NCBI GenBank assembly: GCA_903901425.1
Contig: CAIURC010000106.1
Span: 1-41,564, forward strand
Length of the DNA stretch: 41,564 nucleotides
Reading direction: 5' to 3'
DNA from: an uncultured Spartobacteria bacterium
GTDB taxonomy: Bacteria; Verrucomicrobiota; Verrucomicrobiia; Chthoniobacterales; Chthoniobacteraceae
Part shown: positions 7,701 through 15,156 of the stretch, in pieces
How positions within the stretch are numbered: position 1 is the first letter of the stretch
Layout of the letters: the number at the start of each line of letters is the position of its first letter
The notes under the pieces: generated by a model
What the model saw: only the letters and a program-made list of their open reading frames with translations
The model's database searches: none
Told to the model about the DNA's origin: nothing
Made by a program: the position numbers and the translations under genes

Positions 7701-8667
7701 GCCTGACTCCGAGCGCGATGCGCTCCTGCGGCAAATCTCCGACCGCGCCACCGCGAACCCGACTCCAGTCCCTGAACCGGTTATCTTCGAGGGAAACGCG
7801 CCCGCAATTCTCGCCGAAAACACCCTTCTCAGGGGCCTTCTGGAAGGCACCCTGCCGCCTTCGACTCCACCGAGGGCATGGCTCGGCGCACCAAACGCCA
7901 TCAAAGGACCCACCGAAATCCTGTTTCCGCGTCAAAACGGCAGGAACCTCCTCCTGGTCGGACAACGACAGGAATCCGTGCTCGGGATTTTCGCGTCCTG
8001 CATTCTTTCGGTCGCGGCCGGATTGCCTCCGCAGAGGGCCCGGTTCCATATTCTGCACGCGTCCGCGCCAGACTCCCGGGAATGTCAGACATTTGACCTG
8101 CTCTCCTCGACCCTGCCGCACGCCGTTTCCTCGGCGGGTCCTTCAGAATCGGGCTCACTTCTGGAGCAACTCGGAGACGAGCTCCATGCCCGGACCGCCT
8201 CCCCGCAGAACGATGCACCGCAGGTTTTTGTGCTGCTGCACGACCTCCACAGGAACCGCAAACTGCGCTACGATGAGGATGCCGCGTTTTCCTTCTCGTC
8301 TGAGGCCCCGCGCAACCCGGGCCTGATTCTGGACGAACTCCTCGTGCAAGGAAGCGCCGTTGGAATTCATGTCCTGGCCAGTCTGGACTCCCTCAGCAGC
8401 GTCCAGCGCTTCTTCAGCCGCAAATCCCTCTCGGAATTCGAGATGCGCGTGCTCTTCCAGATGAGCCCAAACGATTCCTCCTCGCTCATCGACTCCCCCC
8501 TAGCCTCCTCACTTGGACTCCACCGGGCCCTGCTCGCCCACGAACAACAGGGCATCCTCGAAACATTCCGCCCCTACGCGCTTCCCTCCCAAGAGTGGAT
8601 CCGCTCCGCGGCGGGAGGGATCTCCAAAAAGTTTGCCCCGGCTCCCTCAGACACAGCCTTGCCCTAA
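4759..8667 (+). CDS. EssC/FtsK-type membrane ATPase with coiled coils
   Basis: A 1302-residue motor protein. The GTG at 4759 overlaps the preceding gene by eight bases; an upstream in-frame TTG would lie deep inside that gene. Order of parts: a coiled-coil N-terminus (1 to about 190, QAEAEKLDLESQIQ); two membrane helices (about 218-235 and 241-262); a second coiled coil (about 290-420); then three FtsK-like modules. The first (near 490) has no Walker A. The second has a perfect Walker A, GKTGSGKST (765-773), and Walker B LLLIDE with D873-E874. The third (near 1067) reads VGQRQESV where a P-loop is expected. Two adjacent membrane helices followed by tandem P-loop modules are the EssC/EccC layout of type VII secretion, but the forkhead-associated N-terminus of Firmicute EssC is absent. 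DNA translocation cannot be excluded, although no gamma DNA-reading domain is visible. Confidence 0.85.
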   Translation: MSNQPAFSKIPSLLRSLRESLNHFAKTESQLQRDFRQRRALLEHRATQALEQIDASAAARIAQAEAEKLDLESQIQTRASQRRERITRAHAAAQRSIPKRAQVAREKWLGQIQHQRFLSERLYSNSLRETDAKFIEATKFLTESRDRYAQLQSAARRILSGCPGLSKLLLRPIEDAPADPTQMERWRLELESQTTAATAALHALQARAGLRFFSKLPLPTVLPFAALLSCAGLIPHGPNPSGFLLAGSIFSAQAILVFLLRATATSRARPDAIRLAEGLHGAGAAHQASCASTDAWHARERDRIQSEFDQRSENLTTRWNQADAKEAEHARSLAQKLDHQLPRSLQTNARMAQSAIQRAADHRQPALQGAEATEQARRKRILEQLESDRTALTNEENAHWQVLFKQWRETLPPTWHALMGAAAKLPPSPPPWSPDSVADWNPSTGFPESIPLGDFGIRLKGPGLPAPSSPELSLLGPEELRLPLALELPTGGNLLVECTEPGSPEVAAVFNQVLIRLLSSLPPGKFSCTVFDPIGLGQNFAGLMHLGDYEESLINRRIWTQSDQLDARLAELNAHIEKVIQMYLRDEYPTISDYNARAGVVSEKYHFLVLADFPTECSEASAKRLHSILASGARCGVFTLLHWNPRNPPPQEISLEDLSRHCLRLRLENGSWHAPDSPLPEGCGIELLPPPSTQLGSELIHRIGRANVNSTRVQVPFSQIAPSQDAVWSGSTTLELRVPIGRTGATKQQFFSLGYGTRQHALLAGKTGSGKSTLLHVLITNLALHFSPAEVEFYLIDFKKGVEFKCYAEHRLPHARVIAVESDRQFALSVLERIDDELRRRGEIFRALGVQDLAGYRKTGSQEPIPRSLLLIDEFQEFFVEDDSIAQKAALLLDRIVRQGRAFGMHALLGSQTLGGAYTLARTTLGQMGVRIALQCNEADAYLIMDEDNAAPRLLSRPGEGIYNDAAGALEGNSPFQVVWLPDSERDALLRQISDRATANPTPVPEPVIFEGNAPAILAENTLLRGLLEGTLPPSTPPRAWLGAPNAIKGPTEILFPRQNGRNLLLVGQRQESVLGIFASCILSVAAGLPPQRARFHILHASAPDSRECQTFDLLSSTLPHAVSSAGPSESGSLLEQLGDELHARTASPQNDAPQVFVLLHDLHRNRKLRYDEDAAFSFSSEAPRNPGLILDELLVQGSAVGIHVLASLDSLSSVQRFFSRKSLSEFEMRVLFQMSPNDSSSLIDSPLASSLGLHRALLAHEQQGILETFRPYALPSQEWIRSAAGGISKKFAPAPSDTALP

Positions 8668-8726
8668 GCGCCAGCCGAGCAGATAAAGGACGGCTTTCAA
8701 AACACCACATACCTGATCCAGGCCAC

Positions 8727-10436
8727 GTGAACTTCTTTGCCGCATCCAAATCCCGCCTCCTCCTACGGCTCACCCGGTTCACTCTGCTCCTCCCTTTCCT
8801 GCCCCGGCCTGTTCCTGGCGAAAACCTGGATTCGTTGCCGCCGCCCCCGAACCTCACAGATCCCGCCGTTCAGGGGCTCAAATCTGCTGCCCGCCTCCGC
8901 GCGATTCCGCTCTCGCTTGAACTGGCCTACGAACGCGCCACGCAGACCGACCAATCCATTCGGATCGCCTACTTGCGCCTCAAACGCTCCAAGCTTCTGC
9001 CATGGTCCGCGCTGACCCGCATGGAACCCAGAGCCGCAGCGTCCGCCGGCCGGGGCAAGACCGATGAGGACAGAAATTCTTCGTCTTTCTCCCGTGAAAA
9101 CCAGCCGCGCTCGGGATTCGGCTCCAGTCTGGACCGGTCCGTGGACACGCTGAACAGACCAAGATCCGGCACCGAATCCTACACGTTTGAAGAGGACCGG
9201 ATGGAGCGCCAGAGAGTTCCTTTGAGCACTCTGGACCGTTCCCAGCGAATCCAGAGTATGGAAGTCGTGCTCGAGCAACCGCTCCTCGACCTCACCGTGT
9301 TTCCCGCATGGAAGTTTGGGAAACTGGCCACTGAAGCTGCACGCCTCCAGTGCCGGGCTGTCACCCGCGATGTCCTGCTCGGCGTTGCGCACGCCTACTA
9401 CGACGCACTCAAGGCCGACTCCATCCTCCAACTCGCGCGTCAAACCGCAACCCTCGCGCGCGAACAGCAGGAACAGTCCAAAAACCGACTCGACGCCGGT
9501 GAAGCCCTCCGGACCGACCTGCTTCGGGCCAGGACTCTGGTCGAATCGACCCGCAGGGCCGAGATCGAGGCCCTCGCCCAGTCCCGACTCGCGCACGCCA
9601 CGTTGGCCACCCTCCTCAATCTGGACCCGGCACTGAACCTGGTTCTTTCCGAGCCCGCGCAGTTCCCGGAGCCCCATGGCGGCTTCGAAGACCACCTCCA
9701 GCGTGCGTACAGCCGGCGCGACGATTACACCGTGCGCTCGCATTTGGTTGAACAACAGCGCCTGAAGGAAAAGGAAGCCGCTCTCGGCTACCTGCCACGG
9801 GTCGTCGCCCAGTTCCGGGCACAGTCCGTGGATCAGGACGGTTCAAGCCGCGCCTCGGAAAAGGGCCGGCTCACCCGGGAATCCAACCGCAACTCCACAG
9901 GCACATTCACCGACACCTCGGTGGGAAACGGGTTCCGGACAGGCCCCATCTCCAGCTCGGAATCCGAGTTTTTCTCTCAGGACTTCAACAACCGCACCTC
10001 GAGCCGGAGTTCCCAGACCACCACGGGTTGGGAGGCCCTGCTGACGTTCGAGATGCCGCTTTGGGGCCAGCGCACCATTGACCTTCGCAAAGCCTCCTAC
10101 GACACCGCCATTGCGCGCACCGAACAGGAACAGGCCGCACGCAACCTGCGCGAAGAGGTCCGACTCGCATGGGTTGAGGCCAGCACCGCCCGGCAATCTG
10201 TCGAGACGCTGCGAGCCGAAGTCGATGCCGCAGAACAGACCCAACGCGACCTCCAGTCCCAGTACGCCGCAGGAACCGCCACCAGCCTCGAAATCCAGCA
10301 GGCCATCCGCGATCTTAACTCCGCAAGGTCCGCCCTGCTCACCCGCTCCTACGACCTCCAGATTGCACTCCGCGAACTCCAGCGCGCCACCGGCGAGTTC
10401 CAGTCCGAGCGCATCTCAAAACTCCAGTTCCGATGA
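8727..10436 (+). CDS. TolC-like outer-membrane efflux protein (OEP family)
   Basis: A 569-residue exported protein. The GTG start at 8727 gives an N-terminus with two Arg-rich turns and a hydrophobic stretch (LTRFTLLLPFLPRPVPG), a plausible signal peptide. Two OEP repeats are visible. Each has long amphipathic helices (first repeat: LARQTATLAREQQEQSKNRL and DAGEALRTDLLRAR; second: EAQQAT-like segments ending AAGTATSLEIQQAIRDLNSA). Each also has a beta-hairpin region, VVLEQPLLD in the first and LTFEMPLWGQ in the second. TolC proteins form trimeric outer-membrane channels. Ser/Arg-rich insertions sit in both beta-hairpin loops. It lies 59 bases after the ATPase stop on the same strand, with no inner-membrane fusion protein or pump nearby. 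That placement makes a link to the ATPase likely but unproven. Confidence 0.85.
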   Translation: MNFFAASKSRLLLRLTRFTLLLPFLPRPVPGENLDSLPPPPNLTDPAVQGLKSAARLRAIPLSLELAYERATQTDQSIRIAYLRLKRSKLLPWSALTRMEPRAAASAGRGKTDEDRNSSSFSRENQPRSGFGSSLDRSVDTLNRPRSGTESYTFEEDRMERQRVPLSTLDRSQRIQSMEVVLEQPLLDLTVFPAWKFGKLATEAARLQCRAVTRDVLLGVAHAYYDALKADSILQLARQTATLAREQQEQSKNRLDAGEALRTDLLRARTLVESTRRAEIEALAQSRLAHATLATLLNLDPALNLVLSEPAQFPEPHGGFEDHLQRAYSRRDDYTVRSHLVEQQRLKEKEAALGYLPRVVAQFRAQSVDQDGSSRASEKGRLTRESNRNSTGTFTDTSVGNGFRTGPISSSESEFFSQDFNNRTSSRSSQTTTGWEALLTFEMPLWGQRTIDLRKASYDTAIARTEQEQAARNLREEVRLAWVEASTARQSVETLRAEVDAAEQTQRDLQSQYAAGTATSLEIQQAIRDLNSARSALLTRSYDLQIALRELQRATGEFQSERISKLQFR

Positions 10437-10463
10437 CCCCCTCGTTCCGCTGACCCGCTCAAT

Positions 10464-10796
10464 TCACGGTTTTTTACCGTAACTTCCGAACAGGTAATCC
10501 ACCAAGGGCGCCACCTGTTCCGCCGGAACCGTGGCCCCAAATTTCGACTGCATTTTCTCCACAGCCCCCTGCCAGTAGGCCCGCGGCAACAGGGGTTGGG
10601 TGGTGAAATACTCCGCCGAGTGACAGGTCAAACAGTGGCTCAATGCAATGTCCCGGCCCGGCCCAGGCTTGAGCACCGGCGCCTCCAAGGGCAGTTCAAT
10701 CCGGACGGGTGCAGCCCCCAAAGCGCCCACCAAGGCCAGACCCGCCAGACTCCAGAGCGCCATTCTTTTCATGGTTCCGTTGGTATGCGTCTTCAT
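10464..10796 (-). CDS. Sulfite dehydrogenase cytochrome c subunit (SorB-like)
   Basis: A 110-residue c-type cytochrome with a hydrophobic export signal (MALWSLAGLALVGALGAAP). It has one heme-binding motif C55-L-T-C58-H59, and a distal methionine is present in the helix VEKMQSKFG. The region SAEYFTTQPLLPRAYW and the ending VDYLFGSYGKKP resemble SorB of sulfite:cytochrome c oxidoreductase. The start codon overlaps the stop of the molybdoenzyme gene by four bases (ATGA), so the two are translationally coupled. In the periplasm it would accept the electrons from sulfite oxidation and pass them to the respiratory chain. The molybdoenzyme partner makes the assignment fairly firm. Confidence 0.8.
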   Translation of the reverse strand: MKTHTNGTMKRMALWSLAGLALVGALGAAPVRIELPLEAPVLKPGPGRDIALSHCLTCHSAEYFTTQPLLPRAYWQGAVEKMQSKFGATVPAEQVAPLVDYLFGSYGKKP

Positions 10797-12025
10797 GCTT
10801 CAACTCGGGCCCGGACTGTTTCCACCACGTTTCTCATGTACCCGGCCGGATTCCACAACGCCTCGGCGGGCTGGGATTCCCCCAGACGGTTGGTGGCCTT
10901 CACCTTAAATTCCAACTCACCTGGCTGCGACGGCGTGTACGCCAAAGTCCATTCCCGGAAGGAATAGCGCCCGTGATCCCGGCCGAGGAGTGCCTCCTGC
11001 CAGTTCCGTCCGCCGTCTGCAGAAACCAGCACCTCCCGGATCCCGGCTCCACCGTCAAATGCAATCCCGCGCAGCAGACTGGCCACCCCGGGGCGCAGCA
11101 CCGCGCCGTCCCTGTGGCTGGTGAGGAATGACCGCACATTAAAACGCCGGATCGGCACCGTACTTTTCGGCACGGCTCCGGGCTCCACACAGGCACCTGC
11201 GGTATCCGGGATCCGGTAAGCCGTGCTCATCCAGAACCCCGGGAACGGCTCATCCAACACGGTCACCTCATGGAGATGTTTGACCCAGTAAGTCCCATAA
11301 TGACCAGGCACAACCAACCGAACCGGATACCCGTTCAACATGGGGAGCGGTTCCCCGTTCATTTCAAAGGCCAGCAGAATTTCCCCATCCAGCGCCTGGT
11401 CGACGTCCACCGCCTTCACAAAGTCCGGCGTCTTTTCCGAAACCGGTGTGTCCATCCCGTTGAAACTTACCTGCCTCGCCCCTGCCCGCACCCCGGCCCG
11501 CTCCAACACGTCCTTCAAGCGAACCCCCCTCCAGAGGGCGTTGCCCATTGCCCCGTTGCCCAACTGCCCCCCGGGCACGCGCGGCTGGAAAAACCCCCGG
11601 CTGTTCCCCGAACACTGGTTGACCGCAGCCACCTCCACCCCCTCAAACCCCTCCCTCAAATCCTTCAATGAAAGACTCAACGGCCGTTCCACGCTGCCTC
11701 CCACCTCCAACCGGTAGACCTCAGGATCCACCTCCAGCGGCAGGTTCGGCAGATGATACCTGACAAAGAAAGCGTCGTTCGGCGTGAATATCCCCTCGTT
11801 AAAAACCTCAAACGGCGTTTCCAACTGCGGCGGACGCGTCGTCAGACGGATCAGGGGCCGCTTCTGCGGGTACCGAACCAACTCCCGCTCTCCGTTTTCG
11901 AAAGGCATCATCACCCGGGCGTTCTCCGCCCCAAACACACGGCTGCCCCCAATCCATGCGCCCGCAGCCGCCATCTGCAAAAAAGCCCGGCGCCCGATTC
12001 CTCCGAGTTCGCTCCCGTCTCTCAT
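10793..12025 (-). CDS. Sulfite oxidase-type molybdopterin dehydrogenase (SorA-like)
   Basis: A 410-residue molybdoenzyme of the sulfite oxidase family, which oxidises sulfite to sulfate in the periplasm. A twin-arginine signal (R12-R13-AFLQ followed by MAAAGAWIGG) places it in the Tat pathway, as expected for a cofactor folded in the cytoplasm. The motif NQCSGNSRG contains the molybdenum-ligating cysteine (C138). The stretch GYPVRLVVPGHYGTYWVKHL is the conserved substrate/cofactor region, and a C-terminal Ig-like dimerisation domain (VLVSADGGRNWQEA) follows. The frame extends 22 codons further upstream, but the start at 12025 places the Tat motif correctly. Coupled to the cytochrome subunit by a four-base overlap. 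Other sulfite-oxidase-fold enzymes such as YedY lack this paired cytochrome. Confidence 0.85.
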   Translation of the reverse strand: MRDGSELGGIGRRAFLQMAAAGAWIGGSRVFGAENARVMMPFENGERELVRYPQKRPLIRLTTRPPQLETPFEVFNEGIFTPNDAFFVRYHLPNLPLEVDPEVYRLEVGGSVERPLSLSLKDLREGFEGVEVAAVNQCSGNSRGFFQPRVPGGQLGNGAMGNALWRGVRLKDVLERAGVRAGARQVSFNGMDTPVSEKTPDFVKAVDVDQALDGEILLAFEMNGEPLPMLNGYPVRLVVPGHYGTYWVKHLHEVTVLDEPFPGFWMSTAYRIPDTAGACVEPGAVPKSTVPIRRFNVRSFLTSHRDGAVLRPGVASLLRGIAFDGGAGIREVLVSADGGRNWQEALLGRDHGRYSFREWTLAYTPSQPGELEFKVKATNRLGESQPAEALWNPAGYMRNVVETVRARVEA

Positions 12026-12158
12026 CAAATCGAAGCCTAACCAGTTCCGCCCACGAATTGCAGCCTCGAATTCCAACGGTTTTCTTCCCACCCCAACTCC
12101 CGGCAGGCCCCCAGTTTTTTGCAGATTTCAAACTGCCAGCCGGGTTAGGCTCAGGGCC

Positions 12159-12590
12159 ATGTCTGTTCCATTCCCGCGCAGCCCTCACGAAAAAACCCGC
12201 GGCATCTGTTACTTCGGACGGATGCTGGACAAGATCCGGCTCCACCTCAAAGGCCAGTTGCCAGCGGATTACCAACCCAACCTCGGCAAGGGGTTTGACA
12301 GCCGCTGCGTCAACTTTCTCGGCGTTTCCTACGAAGCCCTGTGCGACCGAATGGCCGAGGACGGAACCGACGAACAGATCCTCGACTGGTGCCACGCCAC
12401 TGCAGGAAAAACGCCTTCCCCCGAACAGATCGACATCTGGAACGAATACATGCGAAAGCGCGGCTGGAACGACGACGGCACACCCATGCTCCTCAAACGT
12501 CTGGCCGAGGGCGGCTTCTCCCAAAGGACCGACATCCAGACGTTCTTCGACTACATTGACCTCGACGAGGGCAGGGACAAAGCCCGTTAA
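12159..12590 (+). CDS. DUF5069 domain protein
   Basis: A 143-residue soluble protein of unknown function. Recognisable family features are the N-terminal PHEKTRGICYFGRMLDKIRLHLKGQLPADYQ and FDSRCVNFLGVSYEAL, then DGTDEQILDWC and IDIWNEYMRKRGWND. These agree with DUF5069 proteins that are frequent in Verrucomicrobia. No catalytic motif is evident, apart from the conserved Arg/Lys-rich first helix and several tryptophans. It stands alone, divergent from the sulfite dehydrogenase operon (133-base intergenic region) and convergent with rsmE. Context gives no clue to its role. Confidence 0.75.
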   Translation: MSVPFPRSPHEKTRGICYFGRMLDKIRLHLKGQLPADYQPNLGKGFDSRCVNFLGVSYEALCDRMAEDGTDEQILDWCHATAGKTPSPEQIDIWNEYMRKRGWNDDGTPMLLKRLAEGGFSQRTDIQTFFDYIDLDEGRDKAR

Positions 12591-12648
12591 CGCGCTCCCA
12601 GGCTGGAAATCGCCCGCCCCCCCAAAGATTCCCTCACCCACTTCGGGC

Positions 12649-13371
12649 TCAGCGTCCCGCGTGAGCGACCGCTGCTATCGCGCTCAGTCCGAACACCGCC
12701 GCAGTCTCGCTCCTCAAAACCAGCGGCCCAAAACTCGCCTCCAGACAGCCTGCACCCCGCAGCAACTCCATCTCTTCCGGGCTAAAGTCGCCCTCCGGGC
12801 CGACCAACAACACCAACTCCTCCGGCAACCGTTCCAGCAACCTGATCAACGGCTGGGAAACTGTCGCCAACGATCCCGCGACCAGCACCCCGCCTCCCAG
12901 ACGGTCCCGCAAAAAAGCCTCCAGACTGCAGGGTGCCGAAACTTCCGGCATCCAGTTCTGACCGCACTGTTTGCACGCCTCCAGAACCGTGCGAGCCCAC
13001 TTCAGGCGCTTCCTTTCGCCATCCTCCCCGCACTGAACCACGGTCCGGCGTGTGATCAGAGGCACCACACGGGCCACGCCGAGTTCCGTGGCCTTTTCCA
13101 GAATCCAGTCCATGGTTTTCCCCTTGGGCACGCCCTGGGCCAAGGTGATCCGGCAACGCATGGGTGGAGTCAGACGCGTCTCGAGCAAAGCCAGAGCCAC
13201 TTCCCGGCCCTCCACCGCGCGAATCTGTGCGGTGGCTTCTCGGCCCTGTCCGTCAAAAACGCGGACATGGTCCCCGACCCCGAGTCGGAGGACGCGCAGG
13301 CAATGGTGCGCCTCATCGCCTTGGAGACGCAACCCGGCCCAGTCTGCGGGCTCAATGTGGAACCTCGCCAT
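12649..13371 (-). CDS. rsmE: 16S rRNA (uracil(1498)-N3)-methyltransferase RsmE
   Basis: A 240-residue SPOUT-class methyltransferase that methylates U1498 of 16S rRNA using S-adenosylmethionine. The N-terminal PUA-like domain shows EAHHCLRVLRLGVGD. The middle has QGVPKGKTMDWILEKATELGV, a strong family signature. The C-terminal trefoil knot has LLVGPEGDFSPEE and LRSETAAVFGLSAI, which form the cofactor pocket. It begins 12 bases after the dnaJ stop on the same strand and is the last gene of the chaperone operon. A dnaJ-rsmE pairing is common in bacteria. Confidence 0.95.
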   Translation of the reverse strand: MARFHIEPADWAGLRLQGDEAHHCLRVLRLGVGDHVRVFDGQGREATAQIRAVEGREVALALLETRLTPPMRCRITLAQGVPKGKTMDWILEKATELGVARVVPLITRRTVVQCGEDGERKRLKWARTVLEACKQCGQNWMPEVSAPCSLEAFLRDRLGGGVLVAGSLATVSQPLIRLLERLPEELVLLVGPEGDFSPEEMELLRGAGCLEASFGPLVLRSETAAVFGLSAIAAVAHAGR

Positions 13372-13383
13372 CCTCCGGGCGGC

Positions 13384-14529
13384 TCAACTGAAGAACGCCT
13401 TGGCCTTCTCGAAAAACGATTTGTGCAGGGGAGAATTCTCCTCGCCGGTCATCTCGGCAAACTCCTCAAGTTTCCGGCGCTGCTCCGCATTGAGCCGCGT
13501 GGGCACCTCCACTGCCACGCGCACCAGCAAATCGCCCCGTTGCGAGGAACCCAACACCGGCAACCCGCGGCCCTTCAACTTGAAAATCGTTGCGCTCTGA
13601 GTTCCAGCAGGAATCTTCAAAACGGCCTTCCCCCCCAGAGTGGGCACGGTGATTTCGCCTCCCAGCGCAGCGGTGGTGAATGAAACTGGCAGTTCACACT
13701 GGAGATCCTCCTCGGCGCGCTCAAACACCTCGTGATCCCTCACATGCACCACCACGTAGAGATCCCCGGGCGGACCGCCCCGGATCCCGGCCTCGCCGTT
13801 GCGCGAACTGCGCAGCCTTGAACCGTCCTCAATTCCAGCGGGAATCTTGAGTTTGATCCGGCTGTTGTTTTCCGCACGCCCCTGTCCACCGCATTTCCGG
13901 CACGGCTTCTCCACCACCTGCCCAGTGCCCGAACACCGTCCACAGGTCTGGGCCATGTGGAAAAATCCCCGGGAAGTCACCACCTGCCCCCGACCCTGAC
14001 AGGCCGAGCAGGTCATTGAACGCGATCCAGCCTCGGCCCCCGTGCCCGAGCAGGACTGGCACGCATCCAGTTTCCGGATGTCGATCTCCTTCTCACACCC
14101 CTCCGCCACCTCCTCCAAGGTCAACTGCACGTCATGACGTAAATCCGCCCCGCGCTGCCGCACTTCCCGGTCTTCGCCACCGCCCATCCCGCCGAAAAAC
14201 TGGTCAAAAAAACCGCCCCCGCCTCCGCCGGCCCCGAACACATCGCGGAAAACATCGAACGGATCATGGAACCCGCCCCCGCGCGGAGCCCCACCCCCCT
14301 GCGAGAAAGCTGCATGGCCGTACCGATCGTAGGCAGCCCGCTTCTGCTCGTCCATGAGCACCTCATAGGCCTCCCCCAATTCCTTGAACTTCTCCTCCGC
14401 GGAAGCGTCTCCAGGGTTTTTGTCCGGATGATATTTCACGGCAAGCTTCCGGTACGCCCGCTTGATCTCGTCCTGGGAGACGCCCTTTTCCACGCCCAGC
14501 ACCTCGTAATAATCACGCTTGTTGGCCAT
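13384..14529 (-). CDS. dnaJ: Chaperone protein DnaJ
   Basis: A 381-residue type I J-protein, the DnaK co-chaperone. The J domain (1-70) contains the essential H34-P35-D36. A Gly/Phe-rich segment follows ([18 protein letters not shown] and [16 protein letters not shown]). Four zinc-finger repeats [24 protein letters not shown] and CRKCGGQG are intact. The C-terminal substrate-binding and dimerisation domains end near KAKAFFS. It is 51 bases downstream of grpE and 12 bases upstream of rsmE. No dnaK is present in the window, so DnaK must be encoded elsewhere. Confidence 0.97.
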   Translation of the reverse strand: MANKRDYYEVLGVEKGVSQDEIKRAYRKLAVKYHPDKNPGDASAEEKFKELGEAYEVLMDEQKRAAYDRYGHAAFSQGGGAPRGGGFHDPFDVFRDVFGAGGGGGGFFDQFFGGMGGGEDREVRQRGADLRHDVQLTLEEVAEGCEKEIDIRKLDACQSCSGTGAEAGSRSMTCSACQGRGQVVTSRGFFHMAQTCGRCSGTGQVVEKPCRKCGGQGRAENNSRIKLKIPAGIEDGSRLRSSRNGEAGIRGGPPGDLYVVVHVRDHEVFERAEEDLQCELPVSFTTAALGGEITVPTLGGKAVLKIPAGTQSATIFKLKGRGLPVLGSSQRGDLLVRVAVEVPTRLNAEQRRKLEEFAEMTGEENSPLHKSFFEKAKAFFS

Positions 14530-14580
14530 CTGGTCTTTCTCCGTTCCGTTTAAAACTCACCGTCCCTGTACCGGGCGACC

Positions 14581-15156
14581 TCAGGCCTGCGCCTGTTGGG
14601 GCGCCCCCTTTGAAATCAAGACGGTTGCCGGCCGCAGGAGCCGCTCCCGGAGCCGGTACCCTTTGCGCAACTGCCGGGCAACCCCTCCCTCGGCCACCGT
14701 ATCGCTCTCCACCTGGCCAACCGCCTCGTGCAGGTTCGGATCAAACACCGCGCCCTCGGCTTCCACGGCCTCCACACCGGACTGCGTCAAAAACTCCGCC
14801 AACTGCCGGGCAACCATTTCCATCCCTTTAAACACGGGCGAGTCAGCGCCTTCGGCCCGCGCAGCCCCCAATCCCAGCTCAAAGTTGTCAATCACCGGAA
14901 TGAGCCGCTCCAGAAGACTTCCGTTCGCGAACTTCACCGCATCCTCCCGCTCCCGAATCGACCGTTTCCGGAAATTCTCAAAATCCGCCTGGGTTCTCAG
15001 TGCAAGGTCACGGAACCGCTCCACCTCGGCCTCCAGCGCACGCTCCCGCTCGGCGCCCGCCTCGCGCCCCGTTTCAGCCCCCGTTTGCTGGGTCTCCCCC
15101 AGGTTTGCCGGATCCTCCGCCACGCTCTGCTTCTGGTTGTCTGTCGTTTCGCTCAT
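14581..15156 (-). CDS. grpE: Nucleotide exchange factor GrpE
   Basis: A 191-residue GrpE that releases ADP from DnaK. The long N-terminal helix (ALEAEVERFRDLALRTQADFENFRKRS) carries the conserved ADFENFRKR segment. The four-helix bundle and beta-wing follow with LIPVIDNFELGL and VFDPNLHEAVGQVE. The N-terminal 35 residues are acidic and probably disordered. The start codon overlaps the stop of the SpoIIE-phosphatase gene by four bases (ATGA), so heat-shock co-chaperone synthesis is coupled to a signalling phosphatase. Confidence 0.95.
   Translation of the reverse strand: MSETTDNQKQSVAEDPANLGETQQTGAETGREAGAERERALEAEVERFRDLALRTQADFENFRKRSIREREDAVKFANGSLLERLIPVIDNFELGLGAARAEGADSPVFKGMEMVARQLAEFLTQSGVEAVEAEGAVFDPNLHEAVGQVESDTVAEGGVARQLRKGYRLRERLLRPATVLISKGAPQQAQA

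Noticed and set aside
4759-8667. The large ATPase as a chromosome-segregation FtsK
   Set aside because: It has two rather than four membrane helices, tandem ATPase-like modules, no gamma DNA-reading domain, and small WxD proteins alongside. The EssC-type reading fits better.
10466-10480. Inverted repeat ACGGT/ACCGT between the TolC-like gene and the cytochrome gene as a terminator
   Set aside because: The stem is only five bases, the T run lies in the loop, and it is part of the cytochrome coding end.
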